DNA of 64,000 nt from Chitinophaga caseinilytica (GCF_038396765.1 NZ_CP150096.1:1719001-1783000), one strand, 5' to 3'; shown: positions 16,791-27,645, counted from the first letter of the stretch. The notes: generated by a model from the letters alone, not told the origin. A program made the numbers and translations.

Positions 16791-17981
16791 TCAGAGCACC
16801 TTTTCGATGATCTCGCCGGTTTTTTTGTCTTTCAGGATGAGTTTCTGGCTGCCGAAGTGCGTCATTTCTTCCTTGATGAGGTAGAATTGCTCATTGTAGC
16901 TGGTGAGCGCCTTTTCCTTCTTCACGCCTTCCTGTCCGCGCCAAACGGGCAGTTGCACCGGCTCCCACTGCTTGGATGCGGCGGAGCGATAGGCGGCGTC
17001 GAGGATGGCGTTTACCACGTACCCGTCGTAGAACGTTTCCTGCGGGGCTTTCCCGGCTTCCACGGCGTTGAACATATCGGCAAACATGTGGTTGTAGCCC
17101 AGTTCGTTCAGCTCGTCGCCCACGGGGAAGAGCCAACCGGAGTTGCTTTCGGCTTTTTCGGCTACGTAATCGGCGCCTTTACCGGTGGTGAACATGTCGA
17201 ACCCGGTGCGGAGGAAGCTGTTGAGCCAGATGGTGCCCTCGGAGCCCATTACCTCGTCGCGGAGATCGAGGCCGCCGCGGAAGGTCCAGCTCACTTCGAA
17301 CTGACCGATGGCGCCGTTTTCGTATTTCACGAGGCCGATGGCATGGTCTTCGGCGTCGATGGGTTTCACCTGGGTGTCTGCCCAGCACATTACTTCCACG
17401 GGCTTGATGTCTTTGCCGATGAAGCTCCGCGCGATTTCCACGCAATGGCAACCGAGGTCGAGCATACATCCGCCGCCGGCCTGTTCCTTATCCCAGAACC
17501 AATCGGAGTGGGGGCCAGGGTGCGTCTCGCGGGATTTGGCCCAGAGGATTTTACCGAGCGCGCCGGCTTTAACGGACTGGAGCGCTTTGAGGAATTTGGG
17601 CGTATACACGAGGTCTTCCAGGTAACCGTTGAAGATGCCGGCTTTTTCCACGGCTTCCATCATGCGTTGTGCTTCTTCGGCATTGCGGCCCAGGGGCTTG
17701 GTACACATCACGGCCTTTTTGGCCTTGCAGCAGGCCAGTACAGCGGCTTCGTGGAGGTTGTTGGGAAGCGAGATGCAGACCATGTCCACATCCGGGTGGT
17801 TGATCGCTTCTTCCATGTTGGTAGTCCAGTGATCGCAATTATAGTCTTCCGCGAACTTCTTCGCGCTTTCTTCCCTGCGGGAATAGATGCTCACGATCTT
17901 GTCGCGGCTCCGTTGTCCCTGTAAAGAATCTGCATAGAACCGTCCGATGAACCCGGACCCCAGCATTGCAATTTTCGCCAT
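16791..17981 (-). CDS. Gfo/Idh/MocA-family oxidoreductase
   Basis: This 396-residue cytoplasmic protein has an N-terminal Rossmann fold ([15 protein letters not shown]), the family motif [12 protein letters not shown] around residues 93-104 with its catalytic-type Lys, and the C-terminal alpha/beta domain with the [18 protein letters not shown] stretch. NAD(P)-dependent oxidation or reduction of a sugar or inositol is expected. It lies 26 bp after a sugar-type MFS transporter on the same strand, so the two probably handle one imported substrate. Confidence 0.88.
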   Translation of the reverse strand: MAKIAMLGSGFIGRFYADSLQGQRSRDKIVSIYSRREESAKKFAEDYNCDHWTTNMEEAINHPDVDMVCISLPNNLHEAAVLACCKAKKAVMCTKPLGRNAEEAQRMMEAVEKAGIFNGYLEDLVYTPKFLKALQSVKAGALGKILWAKSRETHPGPHSDWFWDKEQAGGGCMLDLGCHCVEIARSFIGKDIKPVEVMCWADTQVKPIDAEDHAIGLVKYENGAIGQFEVSWTFRGGLDLRDEVMGSEGTIWLNSFLRTGFDMFTTGKGADYVAEKAESNSGWLFPVGDELNELGYNHMFADMFNAVEAGKAPQETFYDGYVVNAILDAAYRSAASKQWEPVQLPVWRGQEGVKKEKALTSYNEQFYLIKEEMTHFGSQKLILKDKKTGEIIEKVL

Positions 17982-18007
17982 AGTTTTCTTGGATTTATAC
18001 GTTTATA

Positions 18008-19195
18008 TCAGTTTGTTTTTCTGTCGCGGAACGCCAATATGAAGTACAGCAGTACCACTGCGGCGATGTATACGGGCACCATCCAGATGCTGGACCAGTT
18101 GCGCACGCCGTTGACGGCATAATAGTCGGCCACCATGCCCGAAAAGAGCGTCCCGATCACCATGCCGAGGCCGTAAGTGGCGAAAGTGAAGAGCCCCTGT
18201 GCGGCGGACTTGATTTTCTCCCCTGCTTTCTTTTCGGTATAAAGATACCCGGTCACGAAGAAGAAATCGTAACAAATGCCGTGCAGGATGATGCCGGTGT
18301 ACAGCATCCAGAGGTTGGCGCCGCTGTCGCCATAGGCGAAGAAAATATACCGGATGATCCATGCGCCCATCCCCAGGATCAGCATTTTCTTCACGCCGAT
18401 ACGGTTCAGGAGAAAGGGAATGGCGAGGATGAAAAGCCCTTCGGAAATCTGTCCGTAAATCATTTTCCCGGCCGCATTTTCCATGCCGGCTTCATTGAGG
18501 AAGAGATTGGCGAAGCCGTAATAGAAGCTCAGCGGGATGCAGATGAGCACCGCGGCGATGAAGAACACGGCGTACGACCGGTCTTTGAACAGTACGAGCG
18601 CATCGGCCCCCAATGCCTGCGATGCCGTCATGGCGGTATCTTTCGCAGGCGGCGGCGTATTGGGTAGCGTGAAGCTATACAGCCCCAGCAGCGTGGATGC
18701 GGCGGCGGCGATGATGAAAATGAAATGCGTTTTCTCCACTTCCAGGTTGCTGATAAGGATTCCGGAAAGGATCCAGCCTACGGTGCCGAACATACGGATG
18801 AAGGGGAACTGCTTCGTAGGGTCCTGCATCTGCGTGAACGCCACCGAGTTGCTCAGTGCAATGGTCGGCATATATAATAAGGAGTAAAACAGCACGATGC
18901 CGATGAAAACGGTGTTATTCGTGGTGGTAGTGGCCAGGAGCAACGTGCCGGCACCTACGAGGTGCAGCACGCCCATGATCTTTTGTGCGGAAAAATACTT
19001 GTCGGCCACCATCCCCACGAACACGGGAGAGATCATGGTGGCGATGGCCAGCGCCATATAGGCGTAACTGATCTGCTGGCCGGTAGACTGAAGGTGGGTA
19101 GCCATGTAACTGTTCATGGATACGTACCATGCTCCCCAGATAAAGTACTGGAGGAACATCATGAATGATAGTTGGAGGGACTTGCTGGATTTCAC
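18008..19195 (-). CDS. MFS transporter, nucleoside:H+ symporter (NupG-like) group
   Basis: This 395-residue protein has about 12 hydrophobic segments. The start GTG 19195 (MKSSKSLQLSFMMFLQYFIW) leads straight into TM1 with the FIWGAWYVSMNSYM motif typical of the Nuc_H_symport family. In Bacteroidota such proteins often sit beside Gfo/Idh/MocA enzymes and import disaccharides or nucleosides. The pairing with the oxidoreductase downstream supports a sugar-like substrate. An internal ATG is possible for the start. Confidence 0.88.
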   Translation of the reverse strand: MKSSKSLQLSFMMFLQYFIWGAWYVSMNSYMATHLQSTGQQISYAYMALAIATMISPVFVGMVADKYFSAQKIMGVLHLVGAGTLLLATTTTNNTVFIGIVLFYSLLYMPTIALSNSVAFTQMQDPTKQFPFIRMFGTVGWILSGILISNLEVEKTHFIFIIAAAASTLLGLYSFTLPNTPPPAKDTAMTASQALGADALVLFKDRSYAVFFIAAVLICIPLSFYYGFANLFLNEAGMENAAGKMIYGQISEGLFILAIPFLLNRIGVKKMLILGMGAWIIRYIFFAYGDSGANLWMLYTGIILHGICYDFFFVTGYLYTEKKAGEKIKSAAQGLFTFATYGLGMVIGTLFSGMVADYYAVNGVRNWSSIWMVPVYIAAVVLLYFILAFRDRKTN

Positions 19196-19266
19196 CGTGT
19201 GGAATTTTTAAATTTTTTTAATTTCTCCAATATAGTGAAAAACAGAACTCCTGGTATTCCTATTTT

Positions 19267-19911
19267 TTAGGATTTCATCAGTTGTTGATAATATTTGCAC
19301 ACTTTCCGCAACCCGCACTCCCCGCATTTGGGGTTTCGGGCGATGCAGATGTACCGGCCGTGGAGGATGAGCCAGTGGTGGGCGATGTGCACTTTATCTT
19401 CCGGGATGTATTTGAGGAGCTGTTGTTCGGTCTGGAGCGGGGTTTTGGCGTTGGTGGTGAGGCCCAGGCGGGCAGACACGCGGAAAACGTGGGTGTCTAC
19501 CGCCATGTTCGGCTGCTGGTAGATGACGCTGGTGATCACGTTGGCGGTTTTGCGGCCTACTCCGGGGAGTTTCACCAGCTCGGGCACGGTAGACGGGATT
19601 TCGCCGTTGAAATCGTCCATCACCATATTGGCCATGCCGATGAGGTGTTTCGTCTTGTTATTGGGATAGCTGATGCTCCGGATGAGGGGGAAAAGATCGT
19701 CGAACGTAGCCTGGGCGAGATGCGGAATGTCCGGGTACTGCTGGAAGATGGCGGGCGTGGTCATGTTGACCCGCTTGTCTGTACATTGGGCAGACAGGAT
19801 AACGGCAACGAGTAGTTGATACGGGTTGTCGTACAACAGTTCGGTTTCAGCGTCGGGCGCGTGATGTTCAAAATAATCGATTACGTATTGGAATCGTTCT
19901 TTCTTCGTCAT
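19267..19911 (-). CDS. nth: Endonuclease III (bifunctional DNA glycosylase/AP lyase)
   Basis: This 214-residue protein has the helix-hairpin-helix LPGVGRKTA with catalytic Lys121, catalytic Asp139 in AVDTHVFRVS, and the four-cysteine iron-sulfur loop Cys189-x6-Cys196-x2-Cys199-x5-Cys205. It removes oxidised pyrimidines and cuts the abasic site in base excision repair. Length and all key residues are normal. It follows a small unknown gene by 19 bp on the minus strand. Confidence 0.97.
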   Translation of the reverse strand: MTKKERFQYVIDYFEHHAPDAETELLYDNPYQLLVAVILSAQCTDKRVNMTTPAIFQQYPDIPHLAQATFDDLFPLIRSISYPNNKTKHLIGMANMVMDDFNGEIPSTVPELVKLPGVGRKTANVITSVIYQQPNMAVDTHVFRVSARLGLTTNAKTPLQTEQQLLKYIPEDKVHIAHHWLILHGRYICIARNPKCGECGLRKVCKYYQQLMKS

Positions 19912-19930
19912 GCCCGCAAAATACTAAAAA

Positions 19931-20146
19931 CTAACGCTCTTTGGCAGCTTCGTGGGCGTAATCGAAGATGGCTACCATCGTGGAGGGGCGGGGACTGTAT
20001 TGAATACTGTCCAATGCCTGGATGGTTTGCAGATGCAGTTGTTGTTCCTCACGCTTCATTTCTTGCTCTTGCATGTGCAGGGTTTTTTGAGAAGGATCGG
20101 TTAATTCGCCTTGACGGGCGGAAAAAGGTAGGGTAGAATTACTCAT
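19931..20146 (-). CDS. Small hypothetical protein (71 residues)
   Basis: A Glu/Gln-rich helical segment (MQEQEMKREEQQLHLQTIQA) follows a polar N terminus; no signal peptide or membrane helix. It starts at ATG 20146 and ends 19 bp before nth, so the two are probably cotranscribed. I do not recognise a family. Its position upstream of nth and strand agreement suggest a real gene, probably a small Bacteroidota-specific protein. Confidence 0.55.
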   Translation of the reverse strand: MSNSTLPFSARQGELTDPSQKTLHMQEQEMKREEQQLHLQTIQALDSIQYSPRPSTMVAIFDYAHEAAKER

Positions 20147-20311
20147 GCGTTTGATGGTTTGCTAGTTGTTAAATGGATTAAACAATCATCAGGTCACGAA
20201 AATCAGACGACAGATTTATAACGGAGAATGGCTAGACGGTATTGTTAAACTATGGCTTTTTTTTGAATTTAGCAAGTTTTTAACAAACGAAGGGGTGTGA
20301 TAGTCAGGCGG

Positions 20312-20638
20312 TTAACGTTTGGCGTTGGGAGGGGTGGGTACAATGAATACGTCTTCATCGTCTTTTTTCATCAGGTATTGCTCACGCGCGAACTTTTCAA
20401 GTTTAGAAGGGCTGGAAAAGAGGTCCTGGTGGTTCTGACGGTCTTGTTCGATCTCTTTGAGGTAGAAGTCTTTCTGATTTTCCAGCTGGTTGACTTCGCG
20501 GTAGAGCTGGAACTGGTATAGGATGTTATTACGGTCGAGGAAGAGGAGCCAGGCGCCGAACAGGATACAGCTGATGATGTATTTGTTGCGGGCCCATGCG
20601 GGGATCCTGAATTTTGATTTCTGCTTCGTCTCTTCCAT
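20312..20638 (-). CDS. FtsB/DivIC-type septum formation initiator
   Basis: From ATG 20638 the product is 108 residues: a short basic cytoplasmic part, one transmembrane helix (about 24-38, YIISCILFGAWLLFL), then a coiled coil (LYREVNQLENQKDFYLKEIE) and the FAREQYLMKK motif common to this family. It would join the divisome with FtsL/FtsQ. Enolase lies just upstream on the same strand with a terminator hairpin between, an arrangement frequently seen in Bacteroidota. A GTG six bases upstream is an alternative start. Confidence 0.88.
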   Translation of the reverse strand: MEETKQKSKFRIPAWARNKYIISCILFGAWLLFLDRNNILYQFQLYREVNQLENQKDFYLKEIEQDRQNHQDLFSSPSKLEKFAREQYLMKKDDEDVFIVPTPPNAKR

Positions 20639-20658
20639 AATCACACTGTTTTATAAAA

Positions 20659-20685
20659 TCCGGGCACTGACGTGCAGTGCCCGGA
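20659..20685 (-). terminator. Hairpin between enolase and divIC
   Basis: TCCGGGCACTG ... CAGTGCCCGGA, a ten-base stem. On the minus strand it is followed by ATTTTATAAAA, a modest T tract, so it may only partly stop transcription from eno into divIC. Confidence 0.7.
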
Positions 20686-20729
20686 ATGATTTGTATTTGA
20701 CCACTAATTAAACGCAGTGGGAAGAAAAT

Positions 20730-22040
<1,311 letters not shown>

Positions 22041-22074
22041 TTAAATGCTGGAAAAAGTGACCTTTTCTTTACCA

Positions 22075-22977
22075 CTAGTTTGTCAGTTCCCTGAACACGT
22101 CTTCGAGCGACAGCGAATTGCTCTGCAAAGAAAGGATGTTCCGGTTATTTATCAAAGCGAATTGCAGCAGGTTTTTCCGTACGGTTTCGGGGTCTGCGGT
22201 GTATAGCCGCCAGGCGTTCCCTTCGGCCGGGGTTACCTTTTGGACGCCCGGGAGGGCTTCCAGATCTGCGGGGGCGGTTTCCTCGGCGAAGGCCACCTGG
22301 ATGAATCCGGAGGCGCCCTGGCGGAGGGAGCTGATAGCCCCGTCTGCGATGATATGACCTTTATTAATGATGATGGCGCGGCTGCACAGGGCTTCCACTT
22401 CCTGCATGATGTGGGTGGAAAGCATGACGGTCTTGTTCTCCCCCAGTTCCCGGATGAGCTGGCGGATGTCTGCCAGCTGGTTGGGGTCGAGGCCGGAAGT
22501 GGGCTCGTCCAGGATGAGGACTTCCGGGTCGTGCAGCAGGGCCTGCGCCAGGCCTACACGCTGTTTATAACCTTTTGATAACATGCCGATCTTCTTATGG
22601 CGCTCCGGCGTGAGGCCCGTGCGGCCGATCATTTCGTCGATCCGCGCGGAAGCGCCCTTTCCCAGCCCGTGCATGCCCGCCGCGAATTCCAGGAACTCGC
22701 GGATGTACATGTCCGGGTACAGGGGATTGGCTTCGGGGAGGTAGCCCACGCGACGGCGGACTTCCAGCGGCGCCCTGGCCACGTCGAACCCGCATACCGA
22801 TGCCGAGCCGCCGGTGGGCGGCAGGTAACCGGTGATGATCTTCATGGTGGTGGATTTACCGGCCCCGTTGGGCCCGAGGAACCCGACGATCTCGCCCTTC
22901 TGCAGGCTGAACGATATACCGTCCACCGCTTTTTGCTCCCCATACTGCTTCAGCAGCGCCGTTACGTTGATTGACAT
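22075..22977 (-). CDS. gldA: ABC transporter ATPase, GldA-like
   Basis: This 300-residue ATPase has Walker A GPNGAGKST, signature LSKGYKQRVGLAQ, Walker B VLILDEPTSGLDP and the switch His in STHIMQE, with the C-terminal extension and ending (LSLEDVFRELTN) typical of GldA, the ATPase linked to gliding motility in Flavobacterium. Its membrane partners GldF and GldG are not adjacent, so the symbol rests on sequence resemblance only. It could instead be a general ABC-2 type exporter ATPase. Confidence 0.75.
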   Translation of the reverse strand: MSINVTALLKQYGEQKAVDGISFSLQKGEIVGFLGPNGAGKSTTMKIITGYLPPTGGSASVCGFDVARAPLEVRRRVGYLPEANPLYPDMYIREFLEFAAGMHGLGKGASARIDEMIGRTGLTPERHKKIGMLSKGYKQRVGLAQALLHDPEVLILDEPTSGLDPNQLADIRQLIRELGENKTVMLSTHIMQEVEALCSRAIIINKGHIIADGAISSLRQGASGFIQVAFAEETAPADLEALPGVQKVTPAEGNAWRLYTADPETVRKNLLQFALINNRNILSLQSNSLSLEDVFRELTN

Positions 22978-23307
22978 GCGTCGTTTTTGCGGTGACTAAA
23001 TTAGCGTAAAAAAAATAGTTAACCACTAATCCCGCCCGCCACGGCTTATAAATTTTCAAATCCACCCGCCCCCGGGGTTCCGGATTTTCGTTAAGAAGCC
23101 TCCCAAATTGCTGTTTATCAAACCCAGAAAGATTTTTAAGCAGGTCTAAAATTTTGCATATGACAGAATTGGTGTACCTTTACGTCTACAATTCAAACCG
23201 ATGTAGAATATAATTTCTGCGACATACCTTCTCAATTAAATATATAAATTTACACTCATTCGTGTAGATTGGTATTCAGCCGACTTTCTTAAACCCATCA
23301 CCTGTCA
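22978..23307. promoter_or_regulatory. Divergent control region upstream of the SBP-OmpA operon
   Basis: This 330-bp AT-rich region separates gldA from the five-gene operon. It contains the inverted repeat TCTACA-N11-TGTAGA (23185-23207), a further TGTAGA at 23263-23268, and TACCTTTA (23176-23183), one base off the -7 consensus. No ORF is convincing. The repeated TGTAGA sites look like an operator, but this is tentative. Confidence 0.35.
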
Positions 23308-23970
23308 ATGTCGAACTTTCTCAAGAAGGCATTGGGTCTTTTCGTGGAATTTGAACCCAATGAACCTTTGCAGCCGGGCGGCGCTCCCGTTAGGGACTCC
23401 CTTGCCCAAAAATTCCCCCTGTCCAGCCCCAAACAGGCTGTAGCCGGTATTTCCGCCGAGGAACTGGACAAATTCGACCAGCACTTCACCCGGCTGTTCG
23501 AATCCTCCAACCTGCCCGGGCCCGATTACTTCGAGTTCTGGCGCATGATGGAAACCCTGGAAGCTCACGTGCCCGACGAAAAAGCGCGCATCGCCGCCGT
23601 ATTCGCCACACTGAGCATTCAGGGCCTCTCGCGCGACAAACTCCTCGAAACCGCCGGGCAATACCAGGCCCTCGTGGAAAAAGACCGCGCGGAATTCCTT
23701 AAAGCCGCCGAAGACAAAGCCTCCCGCGAAGTCGAAGGCCGTAAGCAGGAAATCGCCGATCTCGAAAAACAGATCGCCGAACACTCCGCCCAAATCCAAC
23801 GGCTCACGGAAGACATCACCAAAGCACAGACCGGCATGAAGACGCTCCAGGCACAAGTCGCCGAACAGGAACAGAAAATCTCCGCCAACAGGCAGGGGTA
23901 CGACGTCGCCTGCCAGGCCATGATCACGAAAATCCAGTCAGACATCCAAAAAATCCAAACCTCCCTTTAA
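23308..23970 (+). CDS. Cytoplasmic coiled-coil protein, first gene of the SBP-OmpA operon
   Basis: 220 residues, no signal peptide. Residues 1-40 are a small leader (MSNFLKKALGLFVEF), 45-105 a helical globular part, and 115-220 one long heptad-rich helix (EVEGRKQEIADLEKQIAEH). It resembles small TelA/PspA-neighbour coiled-coil proteins only in general shape; I do not recognise a named family. It starts the operon and lies 14 bp before the membrane coiled-coil gene, so it probably works on the cytoplasmic face of the same complex. Confidence 0.75.
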   Translation: MSNFLKKALGLFVEFEPNEPLQPGGAPVRDSLAQKFPLSSPKQAVAGISAEELDKFDQHFTRLFESSNLPGPDYFEFWRMMETLEAHVPDEKARIAAVFATLSIQGLSRDKLLETAGQYQALVEKDRAEFLKAAEDKASREVEGRKQEIADLEKQIAEHSAQIQRLTEDITKAQTGMKTLQAQVAEQEQKISANRQGYDVACQAMITKIQSDIQKIQTSL

Positions 23971-23984
23971 CCAGCTAACCAAAC

Positions 23985-24971
23985 ATGGAAACAAACTACT
24001 TCCCGCAACAGGGAAACGACAAACTGAAATCGTACTGGAACCGGCCAGGCGGCAAGTTCGGTGTCATCATCGGCATCGGCATCCTGATCGCAGCAGCGTA
24101 TTTCATCATGCCCATCCTGCTCGCCGTAGTCTGGAGCACCCTCAACTTCGGCATCGCCCTCGTGTGCCTCGGCGTGTTCCTGTATTGCGTCACCCACCGC
24201 AAACTCCGGCTCGCCTTCTTCTACTTCTATGAGTGGCTCATGAAGAAACTCGTAGGGATCGTCATCGAGCTGGACCCCTTCCTCATCGCGGAAGATTATA
24301 TCGGCGACATGGAAGAGCAACGCGAGAAACTCTACAAACAATCGGTAGATGTAGACGCGCAGAAAGAACGCATCGACCTCAAGATCGACGAAAAGGAAAA
24401 AGACATGGCCCAGCTGATGAGCCGCGCCAAAGCCGCGCAGAGCAATAACATGCTGCCGGAACTGGGCAACGCCACCCGGCACATCGCACGGATCAAGGAA
24501 TATATCCAGCAACTCACGCCCATCCGCGACAACCTCGCCAAAATCGGCGATTACCTCACCAAAGTTCACAAGAACTCGGGGTATATGATCGAAGATGCGC
24601 GCAATGAGCTCGAGCTGAAAAAGGACCTCTACAAATCAGTGTCGTCCGGCAACAAAGCCCTCACGTCTGCCCTCAAGATCTTTAACGGCGACCCGGAAAA
24701 GAAACTGCTGGTGGAACAGTCGATGGAATATCTGAAGGAAGACATCGCCACCAAACTGTCCAGCATGAAAAAAGCGATCAACTACTCGACAGATTTCATG
24801 CGCTCGATCGACCTGGACAACGCTACCTACGAGCTGCAGGGCCTGCAAATGCTGGAGTCTTTCGACCCGGACAAGGAATTCCGCCTCGACGTGCAGCGCT
24901 GGGAGCCTTCCAACGCGCCGCGCACGCCCGGCACCGTTCCCAACGACAACTACAATAATCTGCTGAGTTAA
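23985..24971 (+). CDS. Membrane-anchored coiled-coil protein
   Basis: 328 residues. Two adjacent transmembrane helices lie at about 24-45 and 48-66 (FGVIIGIGILIAAAYFIMPI, then FGIALVCLGVFLYCV), with a short amphipathic stretch after them. The remaining 250 residues form long helices (DVDAQKERIDLKIDEKEKDM, then repeated heptads) and a Pro-rich end. The C-terminal part probably lies in the cytoplasm, reminiscent of PspA/ESCRT-III-like or TelA-like helical proteins, but no diagnostic motif proves this. It is 14 bp after the first coiled-coil gene and 62 bp before the SBP-OmpA gene. Confidence 0.75.
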   Translation: METNYFPQQGNDKLKSYWNRPGGKFGVIIGIGILIAAAYFIMPILLAVVWSTLNFGIALVCLGVFLYCVTHRKLRLAFFYFYEWLMKKLVGIVIELDPFLIAEDYIGDMEEQREKLYKQSVDVDAQKERIDLKIDEKEKDMAQLMSRAKAAQSNNMLPELGNATRHIARIKEYIQQLTPIRDNLAKIGDYLTKVHKNSGYMIEDARNELELKKDLYKSVSSGNKALTSALKIFNGDPEKKLLVEQSMEYLKEDIATKLSSMKKAINYSTDFMRSIDLDNATYELQGLQMLESFDPDKEFRLDVQRWEPSNAPRTPGTVPNDNYNNLLS

Positions 24972-25033
24972 CCCTTGGCAAGTAACCATTCATATTTCCG
25001 TACAAACATCAAACAACTTAAAACATCCCTACA

Positions 25034-26800
25034 ATGGCAATTAAAGTAAAACCTGGTGGTAAAGTATTAGGTATCCTTATTCTCCTCGGCGGTCTGTACG
25101 CCGGTAAAGTATTCTGGTGGGACAAGCGCCCCCAGGAAGCGAAAGCCGCTACCGAAATCGGTAAAGTGAACCTCCCCGATGCACCCGAAGCATCGCTCAG
25201 CGGCAACGCGGCCAAGCTGGAGCTGCCTTCGACCGAAGTGTCCGGCAACGGCGGTACCCGCATCCAGTGGAAGATCATGGCGTGGAACTCGCAGTTTGCG
25301 CTCATGTATGCCAACGGCGGCCCCAAAACGACGAAAAATTCCCTGATCGATAAAGCGAAACTGGAAGTGGACGTCATCCGGCAAGACGATTGTAACAAAT
25401 CCATCGCCGATATGGTGAAGTTTGCGCAGGATTACAAGTCCGACCCCAACACTCCCGGCGTTTTCGCGTCGTTCATGGGTGATGGTATGCCGATGTTCTT
25501 TGCCGCGCTGGCAAAGGAGCTCGAGCCCCTCGGTCCCGAATATCAGCCCATCGCCTTTTACTCCATGGGTAAAAGCTACGGTGAAGACAAACTGATGGGC
25601 CCCGCCGAATGGAAACTCAATCCCAAAGCGGCTATCGGTAAAACCGTGGCCTGCGTGCTCCGCGACGGCGACATGAACATCCTCGTGAAATGGGCGGGCG
25701 ACAACGGCATCCGCGTGAACCCCGACGAAACTTCGTTCGACCGGAACGCCATCAACCTCATCGCTGCCAACGACTTCCTCGACGCGGCCAACAAATACAT
25801 CGCCGGGTACAGCGAAACGCGCAAGTTCGTGGAGAACGGCAAGAAAGTAGCCAAAGACACGACGGTGGGCGTAGACGGTGTTGCCACCTGGACGCCGGGT
25901 GACGTGAACATCGCGCAGAAAAAAGGTGGCTTGATCAACATCGCCACCACCCGTGAGTATGCCGCACAGATGCCGAACATCACCATCACCATCAAGAAAT
26001 TCGCGAACGACCACCGTACAGACATCGAGAACCTCATCATGGCGCTGGCGCAGGCCGGCGATCAGGTGCGCTCCTTCAACGATGCCAAGGCTTTCGCTGC
26101 CGACGTATCCGCCAAGGTGTACAACGAGCAGGACGGTGCTTACTGGCTGAAGTATTATAACGGCACCGAAGAGAACGACGCGCAGGGCACGAAGCTGCAC
26201 CTCGGCGGGTCTATGGCCTATAACCTCGCAGACGCCGCCAACATGTTCGGCCTGGGAGACGATAAGCTCGACCGTTACAAGATCGTGTACGGCACATTCG
26301 GCGACATCCTCGTGAAAATGTACCCCGAGCTGGTGCCTGCGTACCCGGTGTACAACAAGGTGGTCGACAAATCGTTCCTCGCCAGCGTGGTGAGCAACCA
26401 TCCCGAACTGCTGACCGGCGCGGCGATCAAAGTAGAATATGCGGACGCGATCACGAAGGAAGTGTCGTCCAAATCGGTACAAGTGCAGTTCGAGACCGGT
26501 AGCGCCGTGATCCGCCCGGAATCTTACGCCGTGCTCGACGATATCCTGAAAAGCGCCGTAGTGGCGGAGGGGCTGAAGCTGGGCGTGTATGGCCATACCG
26601 ACAATGTGGGCAACGACGAAGCCAACCTGAAGCTGTCTAACGAGCGCGCCGCTTCCGTAGTGGCATACCTCCAGGCCAAGGGGCTCGCGGCCAACAGGCT
26701 GGAATCCAAAGGCTTCGGTGCGTCCAAACCGGAAACCACCAACGCTACCGCCGAAGGCCGCGCGAAGAACCGCCGCGTGCAGATCGTGCTGGGTAACTAA
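25034..26800 (+). CDS. Membrane-anchored solute-binding domain fused to OmpA peptidoglycan-binding domain
   Basis: 588 residues. A signal anchor at about 10-28 (VLGILILLGGLYAGKVFWW) without an obvious cleavage site is followed by a linker and a type-2 periplasmic-binding fold (about 80-460) of the kind used for nitrate, taurine and sulfonate (IQWKIMAWNSQFALMYANGG, VACVLRDGDMNILVKWAGDN). Residues about 475-588 are an OmpA/MotB domain with the peptidoglycan-binding Asp in GHTDNVG and Arg in KNRRVQI. The protein would hold its binding domain between inner membrane and cell wall, beside the permease and ATPase encoded downstream. The ligand is unknown. The fusion is uncommon, and I know no described function. 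Confidence 0.85.
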   Translation: MAIKVKPGGKVLGILILLGGLYAGKVFWWDKRPQEAKAATEIGKVNLPDAPEASLSGNAAKLELPSTEVSGNGGTRIQWKIMAWNSQFALMYANGGPKTTKNSLIDKAKLEVDVIRQDDCNKSIADMVKFAQDYKSDPNTPGVFASFMGDGMPMFFAALAKELEPLGPEYQPIAFYSMGKSYGEDKLMGPAEWKLNPKAAIGKTVACVLRDGDMNILVKWAGDNGIRVNPDETSFDRNAINLIAANDFLDAANKYIAGYSETRKFVENGKKVAKDTTVGVDGVATWTPGDVNIAQKKGGLINIATTREYAAQMPNITITIKKFANDHRTDIENLIMALAQAGDQVRSFNDAKAFAADVSAKVYNEQDGAYWLKYYNGTEENDAQGTKLHLGGSMAYNLADAANMFGLGDDKLDRYKIVYGTFGDILVKMYPELVPAYPVYNKVVDKSFLASVVSNHPELLTGAAIKVEYADAITKEVSSKSVQVQFETGSAVIRPESYAVLDDILKSAVVAEGLKLGVYGHTDNVGNDEANLKLSNERAASVVAYLQAKGLAANRLESKGFGASKPETTNATAEGRAKNRRVQIVLGN

Positions 26801-26810
26801 CGGACCATTT

Positions 26811-26838
26811 CCCCGGGCGGGCTTGCCGGCCCGGGGAT
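26811..26838 (+). terminator. Intra-operon hairpin (possible attenuator)
   Basis: CCCCGGGC, 10 nt loop, GCCCGGGG followed by ATTTTC, 10 bp past the SBP-OmpA stop and 25 bp before the permease start. The T tract is short, so it would reduce rather than stop transcription of the permease and ATPase relative to the binding protein. Confidence 0.6.
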
Positions 26839-26862
26839 TTTCATCCTCCAAAACATTTCGTA

Positions 26863-27645
26863 TTGAACAAGCTTAAAAACATATTCGAACCACTTCGCAG
26901 CATCAACCCGCGGACCATGGTGATCCTCATCGTAGCCGAAGCGGTGGTGGCGCTGGCAGCGTGGCAACTGTCGGGCGGAGGGCTCATCCCCACGCCGGAT
27001 AAGGTGGTTTCCGCTATCGGCCGGATTTTCGTCATGCCCGATTTCATCGACAACCTGTTCGCCAGCCTGGTGCTGACGGTCAAGGGTATGACGATTTCGA
27101 TCCTCATCGCCCTGGTGATCAGTTATTTATCGATCGTCCCGTTTTTCCAGCCGCTGGCCAGGTTCGTCATCAAATGCCGGTACCTCACGCTCACGGGGCT
27201 CATCTTCCTGTTCACGCTCCTCACGCAGAACGGGCATCAGTTGAAGATCAGCCTGCTGATTTTCGGGATCGTACCGTTTTTCGTGACCTCGCTGCTGTCT
27301 GTCATCGATGGGATCAACAAACAGGAATACGAGTTGTGCACAACGCTGCGGATGAACAGTTGGCAAACGCTCTGGGAAGTGATCATCGTGGGGCGGCTGG
27401 ACCAGGTATTTGAAGTGATGCGGCAGAACTTCGCCATCGCCTGGCTGATGATCACGTCTGTAGAAGGTTTGAGTATGAGCGAAGGGGGGCTGGGCGTGAT
27501 GCTGATCAAAGCGAATAAATACGTTCAGCTGGATGTGGTGTTCGGGCTGCTGGTGATCATCTTCCTGATCGGGATGGCATTCGATTACATACTGGGGCTT
27601 TTCCGCCACTGGTTATTCCCTTACACCAAACTGCAAACACGCTGA
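26863..27645 (+). CDS. ABC permease, nitrate/taurine (SsuC/TauC) type
   Basis: 260 residues with about six transmembrane helices. The cytoplasmic EAA-like loop is visible in ELCTTLRMNSWQTLWEVIIV and GRLDQVFEVMRQNFAIAW, as in SsuC/TauC-type permeases. The annotated start is TTG (MNKLKNIFEPL); an in-frame ATG at 26917 would give 242 residues beginning directly at TM1. The stop overlaps the ATPase start by one base (TGATG), so translation of the two is probably coupled. Together they form a complete two-component importer core. Confidence 0.88.
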   Translation: MNKLKNIFEPLRSINPRTMVILIVAEAVVALAAWQLSGGGLIPTPDKVVSAIGRIFVMPDFIDNLFASLVLTVKGMTISILIALVISYLSIVPFFQPLARFVIKCRYLTLTGLIFLFTLLTQNGHQLKISLLIFGIVPFFVTSLLSVIDGINKQEYELCTTLRMNSWQTLWEVIIVGRLDQVFEVMRQNFAIAWLMITSVEGLSMSEGGLGVMLIKANKYVQLDVVFGLLVIIFLIGMAFDYILGLFRHWLFPYTKLQTR

